DNA of 64,000 nucleotides from Paragonimus westermani (GCA_008508345.1 QNGE01003509.1:1-64000); one strand, 5' to 3'. Positions 39,170-50,880 are shown, counted from the first letter of the stretch. Numbers and translations: made by a program. Notes: generated from the letters alone by a model not told the origin.

Positions 39170-39440
39170 TCTGGGATGCACTAACATGCATTCCTATACT
39201 GTAAGGCTCATTGTATTACACTCCACAAATCTTTCTTCTCAGTTTAGATCTCGTCATTGCAGTCTCTCTGTTTACTTTCCGAGAGAAATAATGGGTTTCT
39301 TTTCCCTGCTATCCAATCAACTGACTAACAGGCATTGACCGGCTGGACACAAAGAGCCCCACTTGCACACCCACTGGTCTCATTCTTTCGGTTTTACACT
39401 GGATATGTGACGTGTGGGTGAAACCGCAAGTGGTGCAGCG
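39170..39440 (+). repeat. Diverged repeat, copy 1 (partner at 61.7 kb)
   Basis: This shares ordered blocks with 61690-61965 in the same orientation: GCATTCCTATA, TCTTTCTTCTCAG, GTCTCTCTGTTT, CTATCCAA, GACCGGCTGGAC, ATTCTTTC and a GTGTGGGTGAAACCGCAAG-like end. It lies just after the gag fragment, so it may be retroelement UTR or LTR. Confidence 0.55.
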
Positions 39441-42400
39441 TAAGCCAATTGCGGTGATGGTAAAGCAAAGGCGTCCTTTGACAGACTACTCCAAATCGGG
39501 TGCCAACAACAATGTGATAAGTCGGACGAGTGAGACTCAAATCATCTGATTGTCCGCAGAGAACACGCAGCAAGTGTTCACTTAGGTAGAATCGACAACT
39601 CGGTGATTCGGATCTCTCGGACATAGTGAAAATACTTGTTTGTACTCTGTGTACTAAGCAGATGATTTGACTACTATGGAATGGGCTGATTTGGTAACCG
39701 TTGCACCTGTAATCATGGGTATCATATTTCCGGTAACATTATCAACAAGCCTATGATAAAAAGACATACTAGCTTCCAGTTTTGCTTTCGCCAGAGCTTA
39801 CCAGTATTACATACTACTGTGCGATCAGAGGACGAAAGTCCGTCATTTGTTGTAGCAATCCATGCCTTAAAAATTCAGTTCTAGTCACTTCTACAGAACT
39901 TCCAGGTTGCCAGGTCGTCTTGTAGGACACAAACCGTCCTGTCAAATCTGTTCGACAACCGCGTGATTGGAACTACTCGATTGGGTCACAGTCAGCGACC
40001 GATTTTATCCCTGATGCAACCCTTATTGACGATACATTATTGGTGAACTCTAACGTGAACACAGGTCAAAACTTAAAAACCGGTATACATTATAAAGACT
40101 GTAGTCGAGTGTGTGAGCAGCAGTCAGCTTGTAACAACAGAAATCTGCAGGTTACATAGTGCGATTGGTGTTCCAAAACGTTTTCGCGCAATGCACAGAG
40201 TGGTGTCTTAATTATGGAGCGACAATTATTTCTCCCTGTGGTCTTCACGAGCTGCGCCAGGTTTTGTTTTGCATCCACTGAATGAAGGTTTCTGTCACAT
40301 TTATTCAACCATTGCTCCCTGCCTGATCCCCACTATTCATCGGAAAGAAAGCGCTCAATCTTTAAATGGTGTTTTAGATTCGGAATGGGCCTGAGTGGCA
40401 GGTCTAAGGTTGGGTAAAGTGGGAAATTTGCGGAATCGACGTTCGTGTGTGTCAGCTTTTAATGCTGGTACAGTGTGAAGTGGAACGTTCTGATGAAGAC
40501 TCAAGACGCTGACACTAGATCTTCCTCTATGCTTTTTCCTTCGTGGCTAGCGTCGACGCCTGAGTGAGCCGGCTTAGGAGACACCCGTAAATGTAATCTT
40601 GTGTGGCAGGCATTTAACTAACACTGCGCCGTCTGTATCACAGAAACAGGTGCACACACTATTACAAACATTGGGCTGACCACTGAGTTTCATGGGCTGT
40701 AATAACTCCTTATAGTTCGCTTGCCTAATTTATTGGTCTTGTCCCCTGGTGACTAACTGCAGCTTGAACTCATTAATATCAGTCAGAATTTACTCAGGAT
40801 TTTCCTCCGAACAATCAGGTCGGTCTTGTTTAATTTTCGATGGTAGAACTCTGGGTAACCAATGTGTACACATCTCGTTCATGACTAATTCGACCCGGTA
40901 GATTGTGTTTAACAGTGGGGACGCTCACAGGTCAAACTTGTACTACTACCCCTTCCACAGATTTCACTTAAGCTTAACCCCTACAGACGCTGTATGTGGC
41001 TGTTTTCAACTAGTGTTATGAGGATAGACGGTCGCACCATACTACTCACACAACTATTCAGTAGGATTGTGGATCGAAATGATCGCGGGATAAATACGGG
41101 AGAGATACGGGAAGGATCATTGGAAGGTAGAATGACGTAAAATGGCTTTCGCCACATGACGGAACTGAGACACGGTGTCTAAGGTGACTGGATTATTCTC
41201 AGATGAGTGTGGTGTGCAAATGAGTGTTTCTGTTCGTAGTCCCGTTGAGATGCATAAGTCGTGTATTGGTTTCCTCAACTGAAAAACCTTTGTGCCATCC
41301 GCCTTCTGGGTTCACAACACTAGATCTGTTTGACAAGTGAGACCCAACAGCCGAACGCAGGATCTTAGAATGTGAATGACATTCCTCTTTGTATATAGCC
41401 CCAAACTGAATCCCTTTGAGAACTTTGAAAAATGTATGATAGGTCAATTGTTTATTTCGATATTTTAACTCAACCACCCCAAAAACTTGCTCGAAATATT
41501 AATGGATATCGAAGTTTGTACCAAAAGCCTACTAAAGTGGGGTCACGTGTATGCATAAGCAGATGATGGACAGATTCAAAAACCTTCCGAACAACCACCG
41601 CACAACGCATAAGTTCTTCAGGTATCTCAGTCATTTAATTCCATATGGACTACCCGACATGGATAACAGTGTCTGTGAGGTGGTGTTAGTGGATGCGGTT
41701 TATACAACACTGATTTACTTTCAGGATGACGGCAGCCGATGGCGTGTTATGTGTTCATAAGATGGCTAAATCAATCCTGAACACTATTCCGTTTAATCTG
41801 TCAACAACAGGAACATTGAAATAACCGTTATCTTTCTCGTTGATACTGGCAAAAACCAGCACAGTTCCGTAAAATATCTAATGAAGTAACATTGTGTCTC
41901 CTCTTAAGGTTAAATCACCTAACATTAGATGGTTCAACTGCCTGGTCATATAAAAGTGGTTCTCACACTGTGGGTGGACATAACAACGTTCACACGAATT
42001 AATGAAACAAAGCGGGTGATCTGGAAATCCTGTAAATGAAACTAGGCAAAAAATTGAAAGCCTGTCAGGTTGACCTTCCAGGCCACTGTGCAACATATTT
42101 ACCCAGTGAAAAAGTCTACCACATAAGTACAAGTGAACAGATGTTAATGTTTGAGGGAGGCAGTCATATAAACTATGTGATGTTGACTGCATGCTGCAAG
42201 ATGTTGGGTTTTGTGCCTGGGAATGATCGTCCCGCCAAAGGTTTACTACAGTGATATAATCTTCAGCCAGGCGATTTTCGTACCTGGCATTCCCCAACCT
42301 ATATGGTATCCCCACTAAAGAATAAATCTGCGGGGACAACAGAAACCTTTGCTCATTAGGCGTGAATCCAGTTCATAACACACTCAGATCAACCTTCGTG

Positions 42401-44178
42401 TATCAAGAAAATGCAGCTTCTAATAAAGTAATGGCTCCCGCTGTTTGTTAACGCGTTTCTTCCCCCGTTCAATAAAAAATCATGAAGATCATGACATGAC
42501 TACATCACCGTCGATAAAACGAGTTGTGAACCGAGCTTGTTTAATGGTACCCCATAGTATTTCTTTTTCTGTTCTTCATCTCCTCCCCGTTGTCATTCTT
42601 ACGACTGAACAACTTTCCGATGCAACCTGCGTGCGTGCGTTTGGTCACATGCTGACTGGGCAAAAAATGTCGTAGATGTTCGTTAACTACTACTCTCATT
42701 TATCAACCTCCTGCTTTCGTACCTCCAGGTCCATTGAGCCGAAAGTTAGATCACTAAACAAAGGCAATCCTCAAAACAATTCACTCCTCTATTGAACCCA
42801 GTAAGACGATAAACTTAGGCAAGCTATGTGACATTCTTCGCGGTAAAACTTTGCACCTTCCGAACAAATGTGGCCATGTAATCCGTTTAAAACCATGAAG
42901 CGAATATCCGCAGAGTGGATATCAGCTCTTAATGGGTTACGCGGACGGAGGTGAAGATGAAACCTTGTTGATAAAAGTCACCAAGATTGCAGCAACCTTA
43001 ATAAAAAGTACTTTTGAATGTACATGAAAGATTTCGGTAACCCGATTGGTTGAAGTGTGAGTCATCGGTTGATCCGAAAACCCACATCCTCACTTTCTAT
43101 CCTTTCTGAATAGTATAGTATAGTATAGTAATAGTATAGTAATAAGGCTGGATATCGTTCGTCAACTCTTATACAAAGTCTAAGCGTTCCTATTTTGTTC
43201 CCATCAAGTTGGAAACATACTCAGTTGTACAAGTAGTCATTGGTCGGTTCGTCTTCTTTGTGTAGCTTAAGCTGTCATTACACGAATATTTGTATAAACA
43301 ACAGGGTGGAACGGATGTAGACCGTTCGTGAGTAATCAGAAGAACTAATGGGGTCCTGATGTGTGCTATTCTGCGTGAGTTGACAGCGTTCTAAGTCCCA
43401 AACAAAACAGCCGTTAGGTGTTTCCTTATGACTAGTAGTTACACAGTAACGAAAATGCTTACCACACAGACCTACCTGGCACTGCTGTTGTCTATATTTT
43501 TAGGGTGCTAATACTGTCGTATCTCCTAATCACTTGTAGCAGCATCCACTCACCTGCGGAGTATATGTAAATGCACTCACGTCTAGTGGTGAATTATCAC
43601 CCGTGCTCTTTGAAAAAGCGTTTGTAATAGTATTCTGTTGTACCCGAAACCGCCAATTCCTTCTAGAATATGAATACAGAACACAACAATTTGTTTGTGC
43701 ATCTTTACGGGTGTCTGCAACAGACAGACCATTTATAGAGCAACATGTAAGTAGCCACATTTTGAAAGGTTGGCGCTACCCCTGTGTAACCAAACTTTAC
43801 TGCGTACGCTCTTTCATCAAGTCAGGTGCATTTGTACGAAGGACATTATTTAGAAAAAATTAGTTTTGTCGGGCCCTTACACAACTGACTGGTTACCGTA
43901 AACCGCTCAGAGCAAAACGTAAACATCCTAAGACGTCGAACACTGAAAAGAAGCCTTCCAAAAATGCCTGTGTTCTTTATTCTTCCGTATAAATATTATA
44001 ATGAACGTCAACTAATTTAGTATCGTGTGGTTAGCTGCATCATCAGCGCTTCCAGTCATATTGCTTGGGATGTTCCGGATATCAACGCTGTGTGCAAGAG
44101 AAATAGTCTCATTCCTATACTGCAAATACCAGTATTCAACATTATAACAAGCCTGTTAATTATGAAACGAACCAGTTG
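39441..44178. other. Unannotated stretch
   Basis: A 153-codon minus-strand frame (41878-42339) and its plus-strand shadow match no family I know. A microsatellite lies at 43111-43144. Nothing else was recognised. Confidence 0.35.
43111..43144. repeat. TAGTA microsatellite
   Basis: The unit TAGTA repeats about six times, with two ATAGTA interruptions, between GAA and AGG. Confidence 0.9.
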
Positions 44179-44240
44179 CGCAAATTCCGGGCTTCAGCTG
44201 GACTCGATCTACCGACAGGAAGTGCGTACTCCCAGGCAAC
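44179..44240 (-). repeat. Relic of the second tRNA-like repeat
   Basis: In reverse complement it resembles the 3' half of the 47434-47513 unit: CCGGGCTTCAGCTGGACTCG here corresponds to the TPsiC arm and acceptor end there, followed by CGACAGGAAGTG. It is strongly diverged. Confidence 0.5.
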
Positions 44241-44859
44241 ATGGGTTCCATCAGCACATCTACAAATATGGATGTGCATGAAAAGCATCACACCAAGGAA
44301 AGATTAAACATCAGCTGCTAACCCGGCTCACCATGCATATTCGAAATGGGTCAATTGTCAGGTCACGCAAATAAATCACGTCACAGCTGCACACAGAAAA
44401 TAGGAGTTTACATTGTCCGTTGCATATTTTGATGGTACAACAACAACGTGATCGGTTAACTGCTTCTAGCTTTCTGTTCTCAACTCCATAAGACTGAACA
44501 CTATGAGTCGTTGAAGTTGTTTCTACCCGGCGACATCAACCAGTGTTGTATGTAGAAACATCCGTGCATAAACCTACTGTTGCTGTGATAGTGACACTGA
44601 CAGTGAACGTCGCATGGAGACCAGTTTCACGGCACTGTGGTCAGCGGTTTCCCTCACATTGATGGCCTATTCGCCCTGACATAGAATTCGACACATTCCT
44701 CAGAGAGACCTGGAACTAATAAGACTGACGATCAGCAGTAGAAGAAAGAAGGTCGTGGTCGTACGTGGTAATCAAAAGTATAAGACGGCAAATCTTTTTG
44801 AGGAATCCATTTACTTCGCTTTTGAAGCAACTAGTTGACTAAGTGCCTCGAAAACCGTA

Positions 44860-45170
44860 ACCTACTCATGAACCCCCATTCACCTGGAAGGGTAAAGTCT
44901 TCATCAGCCACCAGTGCATATTCGTACCACTTCATACTTCTGAAGATGCACCAGTACGTTCGCCTGCTGAGACACCGTCTGATTCCAAGGAGTCAAGTCT
45001 ACAGCGTTGCACTTACAGGCTTGGACTGTAAAATCCAACAATGTATTCGGCAGGGGCAGTGAATTCCGGAGACACGACAGTCAGCCACATTCATACCACC
45101 AATTCAACTCAGCAGACTGAACTTCCCGAGTTTCAGAGCCACCATCTCAAATTCAAGAAATTCTAGGGTG
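44860..45170 (+). pseudogene. Possible retrotransposon pol C-terminal relic
   Basis: One frame reads FVPLHTSEDAPVRSPAETPS, CTYRLGL, a stop, then YSAGAVNSGDTTVSHIHT. This resembles the Pro/Ser-rich end of Ty3/gypsy pol, where a RSGR-x-VK-x-P-x-RY motif is common; here it is worn. No other pol part is adjacent. Confidence 0.3.
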
Positions 45171-45926
45171 GACAGGCAGCTTCTCAGTCAATGTCCTGAC
45201 CTATGAAACGTGCTTAAGGACAGGTTGTTTGGCACCACCGTGCAGGACCTGAACGGCCCATTATTTTATCAGGGTGTGGTACTGACAAACAAAATCAGTG
45301 GTCACGCGGTATGGATGGATAAACTTTACCATGAGCTTGATGGTCTTTTCCCTCCACTTTCCGTTCGTTAGCCACTCCATCTGGATAACGTCCATCCCAT
45401 GATATTCATTCATGTTATGTGGTTTCGGTGAGGTCGGAATTCGTGGTTTTGAGTAAGTGACCACTCAGTTTTCACTTGTGGTAACTGCTGTCAACCGGAA
45501 ATCCCGGCTGATATTCTCCATTCGTGGAGGATCACGAATAGTGTGCGTCGTGTGGCTTGCAACGGCCTAAGTAAATACCTGATGAAAAGACTGAACAGTC
45601 ACGCTTTTGTAGTTTACGAAAAACTATTGCTGCGAGCTGTCACTGAACTCTTTGCTCGGATCGAACGTAATCAAGTGTAGTGACTGCAAAGCTGTGCTTT
45701 TTATCAGCTTAATGAACGGTCCGAAGTTGGGTTTGTTACAGTCTAAATAACCACACGGAATCCGAACACGAAGAGAACGTACACGGGTTTTTGCCACTTA
45801 GCACAGTAGCAAAGCGAATGTGACATGTTACTCATCAGTGTGGCCAGTCTAATAGTCAGCCAATCAGAGAGCAGCTGTGTGAGGAACGATTGCTTTCAAC
45901 AACTCTCAAGCTACTATCATTCTGAA

Positions 45927-45995
45927 GCTTCGTAGTTCAGCTGATGGAGTTCTTGCTGTCTCTGGGCATGACGATATGTTTAGTGGCTTGAATAA
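45927..45995 (+). repeat. Relic of the second tRNA-like repeat
   Basis: GCTTCGTAGTTCAGCTGATGG here corresponds to the acceptor, D-arm and A-box region of 47434-47513, followed by a weak match to the rest. Confidence 0.55.
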
Positions 45996-46149
45996 TGAAC
46001 AAAGAAACGATTACTGTCAAACTTCTCATAAGATGTCCGTGGATTATGTATACCAAGGCACCAAACTAAAAAAGTTAAACTCAGAAGAACTTCAAAGTGG
46101 ACACCGCCCACCCTTGATCGTAAAGTTCCCATCCAGGAAACCTTTTGCT

Positions 46150-46330
46150 TGACCCACTTGAAACAGAAGTACTAGACTCACATTTCAGTCTTATTAGAGC
46201 TCATCAGTAGAGCGAGTCATCGCCAATACCGTGATATGCACTGTGGCCTTGTGGTTGTGAAACCAGTGTGTTAGTCACAATGCCAGTGACCTCACAGCAG
46301 ACATGACCAAATGATCATATTCAGCCACCA
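46150..46330 (-). repeat. tRNA-derived SINE copy, diverged
   Basis: In reverse orientation it shows AGTACTAGACTCACATTTCA, ATTAGAGCTCATCAGTAG and GCCAGTGACCTCACA, in the family order. The tail (ACTTGAAACAG) is partly kept. Confidence 0.7.
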
Positions 46331-46908
46331 GATAACAACCTCGTGCGAATAGTGTTCACCTTGCCGGAAATTATCAACAACTCTGGACGTCAACAGCCAA
46401 CGGATATTAGGTTTTAATAAACTGTAACTTGTACCAGTTCCTCATTCTGACAGATAAAAGCATGCTTATGTCTATCGTTGAGTTTTGCATTAGCTGGCAG
46501 ATTTCAGGCTACTCTACTATTTTTGTAAGTACGTCTTAGGTGGCTGAAGAGCATATTGACGTTTTTAGAATAAGTATACAAAGATATATATGAAGCTTAT
46601 TTGTGTGTAAAGTAACGAAAGAAGAACTGTCCAATGGAGAAGTGTGAAGCTGGTGTAGTTAATGGGTATCGTGCCACTGTCCAATGTGGTGTGCTGTTAG
46701 AGTTTTTAGTAGTCCTCAGTTAATTTAGGGTGCAGGGTATCAGATGTGTTTGACTTAGCAGCTATCTTATAATGTGAACAAATAGTGCCTTAAAGGTGTT
46801 AATCTACTATTGGCTCAGCCGAACAAGAAAGTGCACCAGATGTCAACCGAGTGGACTGAGAACCAACTTGGAAAACAAAGCTTAGCATGAGAGAAATAAA
46901 ATATTGTG
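46331..46908. other. Upstream flank or LTR/UTR of the gypsy element
   Basis: The stretch before the gag ATG may contain the element's 5' LTR and UTR, but no matching 3' LTR was found downstream, so its border cannot be drawn. Confidence 0.3.
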
Positions 46909-47266
46909 ATGGATAATCAGGTTGAAGGTGCGAGTATTCCAACACTCGGTAGAACACCTAAGCGCGTCGGAAAGGTATGTTCAAAAGCCTATGACTAACA
47001 GGTGGTGGACAACATGAACGACCGGACAAGCCATCACCCAACGAGTTCGGACCAACGGACGAGTAATAGCAGAAGAAAAAACTCCGACAGAAGACGTCGA
47101 CAACATACGAACCGGGCCGAAGTGCACATAGCGCGTGAACGGAAACCGGGGTTGTTGTGAACCCGATTTCGGTTCATAAACGCGAGCACGCGCGTGGCAT
47201 GACAACCAGCAAGTCGGACAATAAAGGTGCTAGTGCTGATAAGTAGTGTGGCAGATTTATGATTTT

Positions 47267-47357
47267 AGATGAGACCCAACTGTAAAAAGTCAGGGCTTCG
47301 GTTGGATTCGAACCAGCGACAGACACAGCATGACTCAACACGGCAAGCGCCCTACCA
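47267..47357 (-). repeat. Inverted partial copy of the tRNA-like unit
   Basis: This is the reverse complement of 47450-47540, including the B box (47304-47314). It loses similarity just before the D-arm, so the A box and 5' acceptor strand are missing. Confidence 0.8.
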
Positions 47358-47433
47358 TTTGGTGGATTCCATATGAGACAGTGGGACGGGTGGGTAACAG
47401 AGTCCTAATGTGCAATTTCCGAGCTCCCGGTGT

Positions 47434-47513
47434 GGCTTCGTAGCTCAGCTGGTAGAGCGCTTGCCGCGTTGAGTCATGCTGTGTCTGTCGCTGGTTCGAA
47501 TCCAGCCGAAGCC
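47434..47513 (+). repeat. tRNA-like unit (SINE head)
   Basis: GGCTTCG and CGAAGCC pair as a perfect 7-bp acceptor stem; GCTC/GAGC form a D stem; GCTGG/CCAGC form a TPsiC stem around TTCGAAT. The A box TAGCTCAGCTGG (47441-47452) and B box GGTTCGAATCC (47493-47503) are intact. The 30 bases between the D and T arms do not give a proper anticodon stem, so this is not called a functional tRNA. Confidence 0.75.
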
Positions 47514-48307
47514 CTGACTTTTCACAGTTGGGTCTCATCTAAAAAGGTGCTAGTGATGGTGTGTCCTGAATACAATGCGATAAGGCTGTTGTGGCCAAAC
47601 TAATTTTCGGATGAAGACGTTCAAGACTGGCTAGCGGAATTCGAGGCTTTTGCGGCGTGCAGTGAACTAAAAAGGGAAACATAACTTTTGACGGCGTTAG
47701 GAACACTGATCACCGGACGGGCAAGAGCTATCTGTCTTGCGCAAACAAAGTCCGCAACATCGTGTGAAGTAACCGCGGAAAGCACTGATCCACGAATTTA
47801 CAAAAGAACCAAACCGACAGTAGGCAACTGATCATTTTTATGGTTCCGGGTTTTGAGACACTCAGGACCCTCTAGTTTACTATCGACACTTATTACGGTA
47901 TATGACTTTGGGTTCGCCAGAAGCGGAGGAGAAAATAAGGAGTAGATTGGCGAGGGAGCGGTTCACCCAGAGTTTACTGCCGAAGTTGCAGGAGAAGGTT
48001 TGGATGGCCGAGTATTGTGGAATCGCGGACACTGGACGGCTTGTTGGGATTGCACAACGTCTATCTGTACGGACGGAATTCGGACGGCTGGAGGTGAGGG
48101 AGCTCCAACAGGAAGTGAAGCAACTGACAAAGGCAGTGGAAAGTTTAAAGACAAATGTGAAACCAAAAGGACGACAAGTTAAACGCGCACGTGGGCGACC
48201 TCACCGTAATCTTTTTTTGTAACGGGGTGGAACACTGCCCGCCAGTTCCTTAACAGACGTTTTCATTCCTCGTTTGAGAAATTTGAAACACTGAGTTCCC
48301 TTTAACC

Positions 48308-48963
48308 ACTTCATCAGAGCAGAAAGAAGACATATATTGCGATATGTTAACATTTCATTTATTCTCATCAGTCGCAAACGTAAAACATGCCAATTATATA
48401 CGTCAAATATTTAACGACACAGGGACTAGACACACATACAAGCACAACACTTATTATGTAATCATGACCAAGGCAACCCGACCGGTTGTTTAAACCACTT
48501 CTGTGCACACAACGTCGGTTGGTAAGTTCGAATGAGCATCGCTTCGCAGAAAGCTAGTAACTTCGGATTTCGGTTGCGTAACAGTCCCAACTTTGTGCAT
48601 TGACTACTCGAAATCCAACGTCATCGATTGCTAAACACCTCATGACAACAGGCCATCAAGTTGACCCAGTAACCTTATTCAAGTTACTGTTGCGCAACCG
48701 AAATCCGAAGTTACTAGCTTTCTGCGAAGCGATGCTCATTCGAACTTACCAACCGACGTTGTGTGCACAGAAGTGGTTTAAACAACCGGTCGGGTTGCCT
48801 TGGTCATGATTACATAATAAGTGTTGTGCTTGTATGTGTGTCTAGTCCCTGTGTCGTTAAATATTTGACGTATATAATTGGCATGTTTTACGTTTGCGAC
48901 TGATGAGAATAAATGAAATGTTAACATATCGCAATATATGTCTTCTTTCTGCTCTGATGAAGT
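48308..48963 (+). mobile_element. Penelope-like insertion with 278-bp inverted arms
   Basis: Positions 48308-48585 and 48686-48963 are near-perfect inverted copies, with a 100-base spacer. The right copy plus spacer encodes the last part of a GIY-YIG endonuclease and a 3' UTR; the left arm is the same 3' end in reverse. The insertion separates gag from protease of the gypsy element. No target-site duplication could be fixed by eye. Heavy 5' truncation and inverted end copies are known for Penelope-like elements. Confidence 0.7.
48600..48809 (+). pseudogene. Penelope-like GIY-YIG endonuclease, C-terminal part
   Basis: The open frame reads SIAKHLMTTGHQVDPVTLFK, then NPKLLAFCEAMLIRTYQPTL and CAQKWF, ending TGA at 48809. 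The IA-x-HL-x-x-TGH-x-VD and EA-x-LI-x-x-x-P-x-LC-x-QK patterns mark the end of the nuclease of Penelope-like elements. The reverse transcriptase and the GIY and YIG motifs are absent, so it cannot be active. Confidence 0.65.
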
Positions 48964-50210
48964 TTTCCTTCCTGTTTTACGGTGTTAACGGGCTATCATG
49001 GAGGCGTTCCACAGGCAAAAGTTCTGATCGAAGGAGAACAGAAGAGTGCATTAATAGATACGGTGGTAGGGACGTCAGATATAGGTAAAGTAAGAGAATT
49101 GCCCGTTGAGTTCGGTAACTGGCATGCAGTTATGGTCAGGCAGACGGCGCTAAGAACACTGGGAACTCAGAACATTCAAATCCAAATAAGCGGTATCAGG
49201 TTACGTCATGCAGTGTTATTAATTGATAATGTGAAAGAGACGATAACAGGCGCCCATCTGCTAAGTCGACTGAAGGCAGTTGTAGACTTGGAGAGGAACG
49301 AGTTGTGTGTTGATGGTGGTGTCGTGAAGTTCCATCGCGAAAAGACCAATAAGCAGGGCCGAATGGACAGCGTCTCTGCGAAATCTCTGCCTGAATGTCC
49401 GTTCCCAGTTGTCAAGCAATGTGTTGATGAGTTTGCTGACTTATTCACTAATGCGAGTGTTCAGTACGGATCCGGTACATGGATGGAACACTTGATAGAC
49501 CTACAGCCGGATGAGGAATGCAGACCAGTGTACCGGGGACTACAATTTGGATTGATTCTAGAAGTAGAAAGTCAGTTAAAGGAGATGTTGGTGAAAAGAA
49601 GTTTCAGAAGACAAGAAGCCCATTTTCATCGCCAGTCGTGTTGACTAGGAAAGCAGATGGAACTTACCGATTTTGCGTCGATTTCAGAACGCTGAACCAA
49701 GTGACAACCAAAGACGGATCCTCGATGTCCCTAATGGAGATCTTTGCAAACCTGCAGGAATCCAAAATATTAACTCTTATAGGCCTGTGTTCCGACCACT
49801 GGCAACTACCAATGGAAAAAAGGGACAGACGGAAATCCGCTTTTTATGTGAACGAATAGCAATACAAATTCCTCAGGATATCGTTCAACCTGTGCAACGT
49901 TCCAGCTACGCATTCTGAAGGATGACAAGAAATAATTGTGTATGGAAATGAAGCTGTTATATTATCCAATACGGTGTTGGAACACAAAACGATTGTAAGA
50001 AGTGTTACAACGAATCGACTAAGCCGGCCTGAATTTGAACGGTAAGAAATGCCAAATAAGCCAGAGTTCAATCGTTTTCCTGTGACACAGGTCGTAACGA
50101 AAAAATCCAACTACTGCCAGAAAAGCTGACAGTCATCAAGAATTTTCCAACACCAAAACAGAACATCATGCTCTACTGAATGACTTTCTACCACCTTATG
50201 ATGGACCGTT
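48964..50210 (+). pseudogene. Ty3/gypsy pol: protease and reverse transcriptase remnant
   Basis: The protease region reads KVLIEGEQKSALIDTVVGTS, where the catalytic D-T-G has become D-T-V. The reverse transcriptase begins with WMEHLIDLQPDEECRPVYRG. After a frame change near 49600 it continues FSSPVVLTRKADGTYRFCVD, FRTLNQVT and WQLPMEKRDRRKSAF. Later frames show MTRNNCV and GLNLNGKKCQISQS, but the YLDD catalytic site is unreadable. A final PPYDGPFLVI at about 50190-50220 looks like the integrase end, which implies loss of RNase H and most of integrase. It is inactive. Confidence 0.8.
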
Positions 50211-50627
50211 CTTAGTAATATGATGACATAAAGATAACAAATAGTCGATCTGTGTAGTCAGATTCATCTGTCGGAATGGAGATGGCTGATGATAAGAATG
50301 TTTAATAGGTTCTAACTCATAAAGGCCTCAATGTGTCTAATTCCTTCATCTTTTTGTGAGACTGCTAAAGAGAGGTCACCGGTAAAAATGATCAGTAGTT
50401 CGCAAAAATTTCGAAAGGTGGGTTTTATCGTATCCGATTTAATCTCGTACAGTAACAGTCTAGTTGACAATCTAGCATAACAGCAGTCTCAAGTAAAATA
50501 CAAAATCGATCGTGCCGTATAGGTAAAAATGCGCTGGTTTACTTCAGCGTTCTAGACTATTACATGTGATTAGCCAGAGAACTGCGTAACTTCGAGTTGA
50601 GCACAACTCGCATTTGGCCGCACCCTT
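50211..50627. other. Unannotated stretch after pol
   Basis: No LTR or coding frame was recognised. Confidence 0.4.
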
Positions 50628-50880
50628 AATATCCAGATAGACCTGCCAAACAGACTGTTTCAAAATGAAACACTAGACTCGGGTTTCATACTTATTAGAG
50701 CTCATCTGTAATGCATATGCTTCCCACGGCCAAGATTAGAACTCCAACTACGTTCTCTTGAGGCAACCGTGCTGGTTACTGCGTCAGTGACCTCACATTA
50801 TTCATCGCCGAATTATCATGTGTGAACGCTCAATCACTTTCGTTTGTGACTGTTGACCAACTTGCCTGACCATCTCAATA
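50628..50880 (-). repeat. tRNA-derived SINE copy, diverged
   Basis: In reverse orientation it runs from tail (CCAGATAGACCTGCCA) through AACACTAGACTCGGGTTTCA, ATTAGAGCTCATCTGTAATG and the B box to GTGAACGCTCAATCACTTTC. It follows the family order throughout. Confidence 0.75.

Larger units (their letters stand above)
47223..47555. mobile_element. tRNA-like insertion with 13-bp direct repeats
   Basis: AAAGGTGCTAGTG occurs at 47223-47235 and 47543-47555 and flanks 47236-47542, as expected for a target-site duplication. Inside, 47267-47357 and 47450-47540 are 91-base inverted arms with about four mismatches, separated by 92 bases. Each arm ends outward with the sequence after the tRNA-like unit. 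The insertion sits in decayed gypsy gag. Confidence 0.75.
46909..48307 (+). pseudogene. Ty3/gypsy gag, interrupted
   Basis: ATG 46909 opens MDNQVEGASIPTLGRTPKRV, and the frame breaks at about 47000. A tRNA-like insertion occupies 47236-47542. After it gag resumes in pieces: FSDEDVQDWLAEFEAFAACS, LGTLITGRARAICLA, then ERFTQSLLPKLQEKVWMAEY, the heptad-like LEVRELQQEVKQLTKAVESL and basic KRARGRPHR up to 48222. A zinc knuckle is not visible; it would fall where the Penelope-like insertion begins. Gag would form the particle shell of the retrotransposon; this copy is dead. Confidence 0.7.

Noticed and set aside
41878..42339. 153-codon minus-strand gene
   Set aside because: No start context, splice sites or recognisable domain; an open frame on the other strand overlaps it.
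47434..47513. Functional tRNA gene
   Set aside because: The acceptor, D and T stems are good, but the 30 bases between them give no anticodon stem, and an inverted copy lies 76 bases away. It reads as a SINE head.
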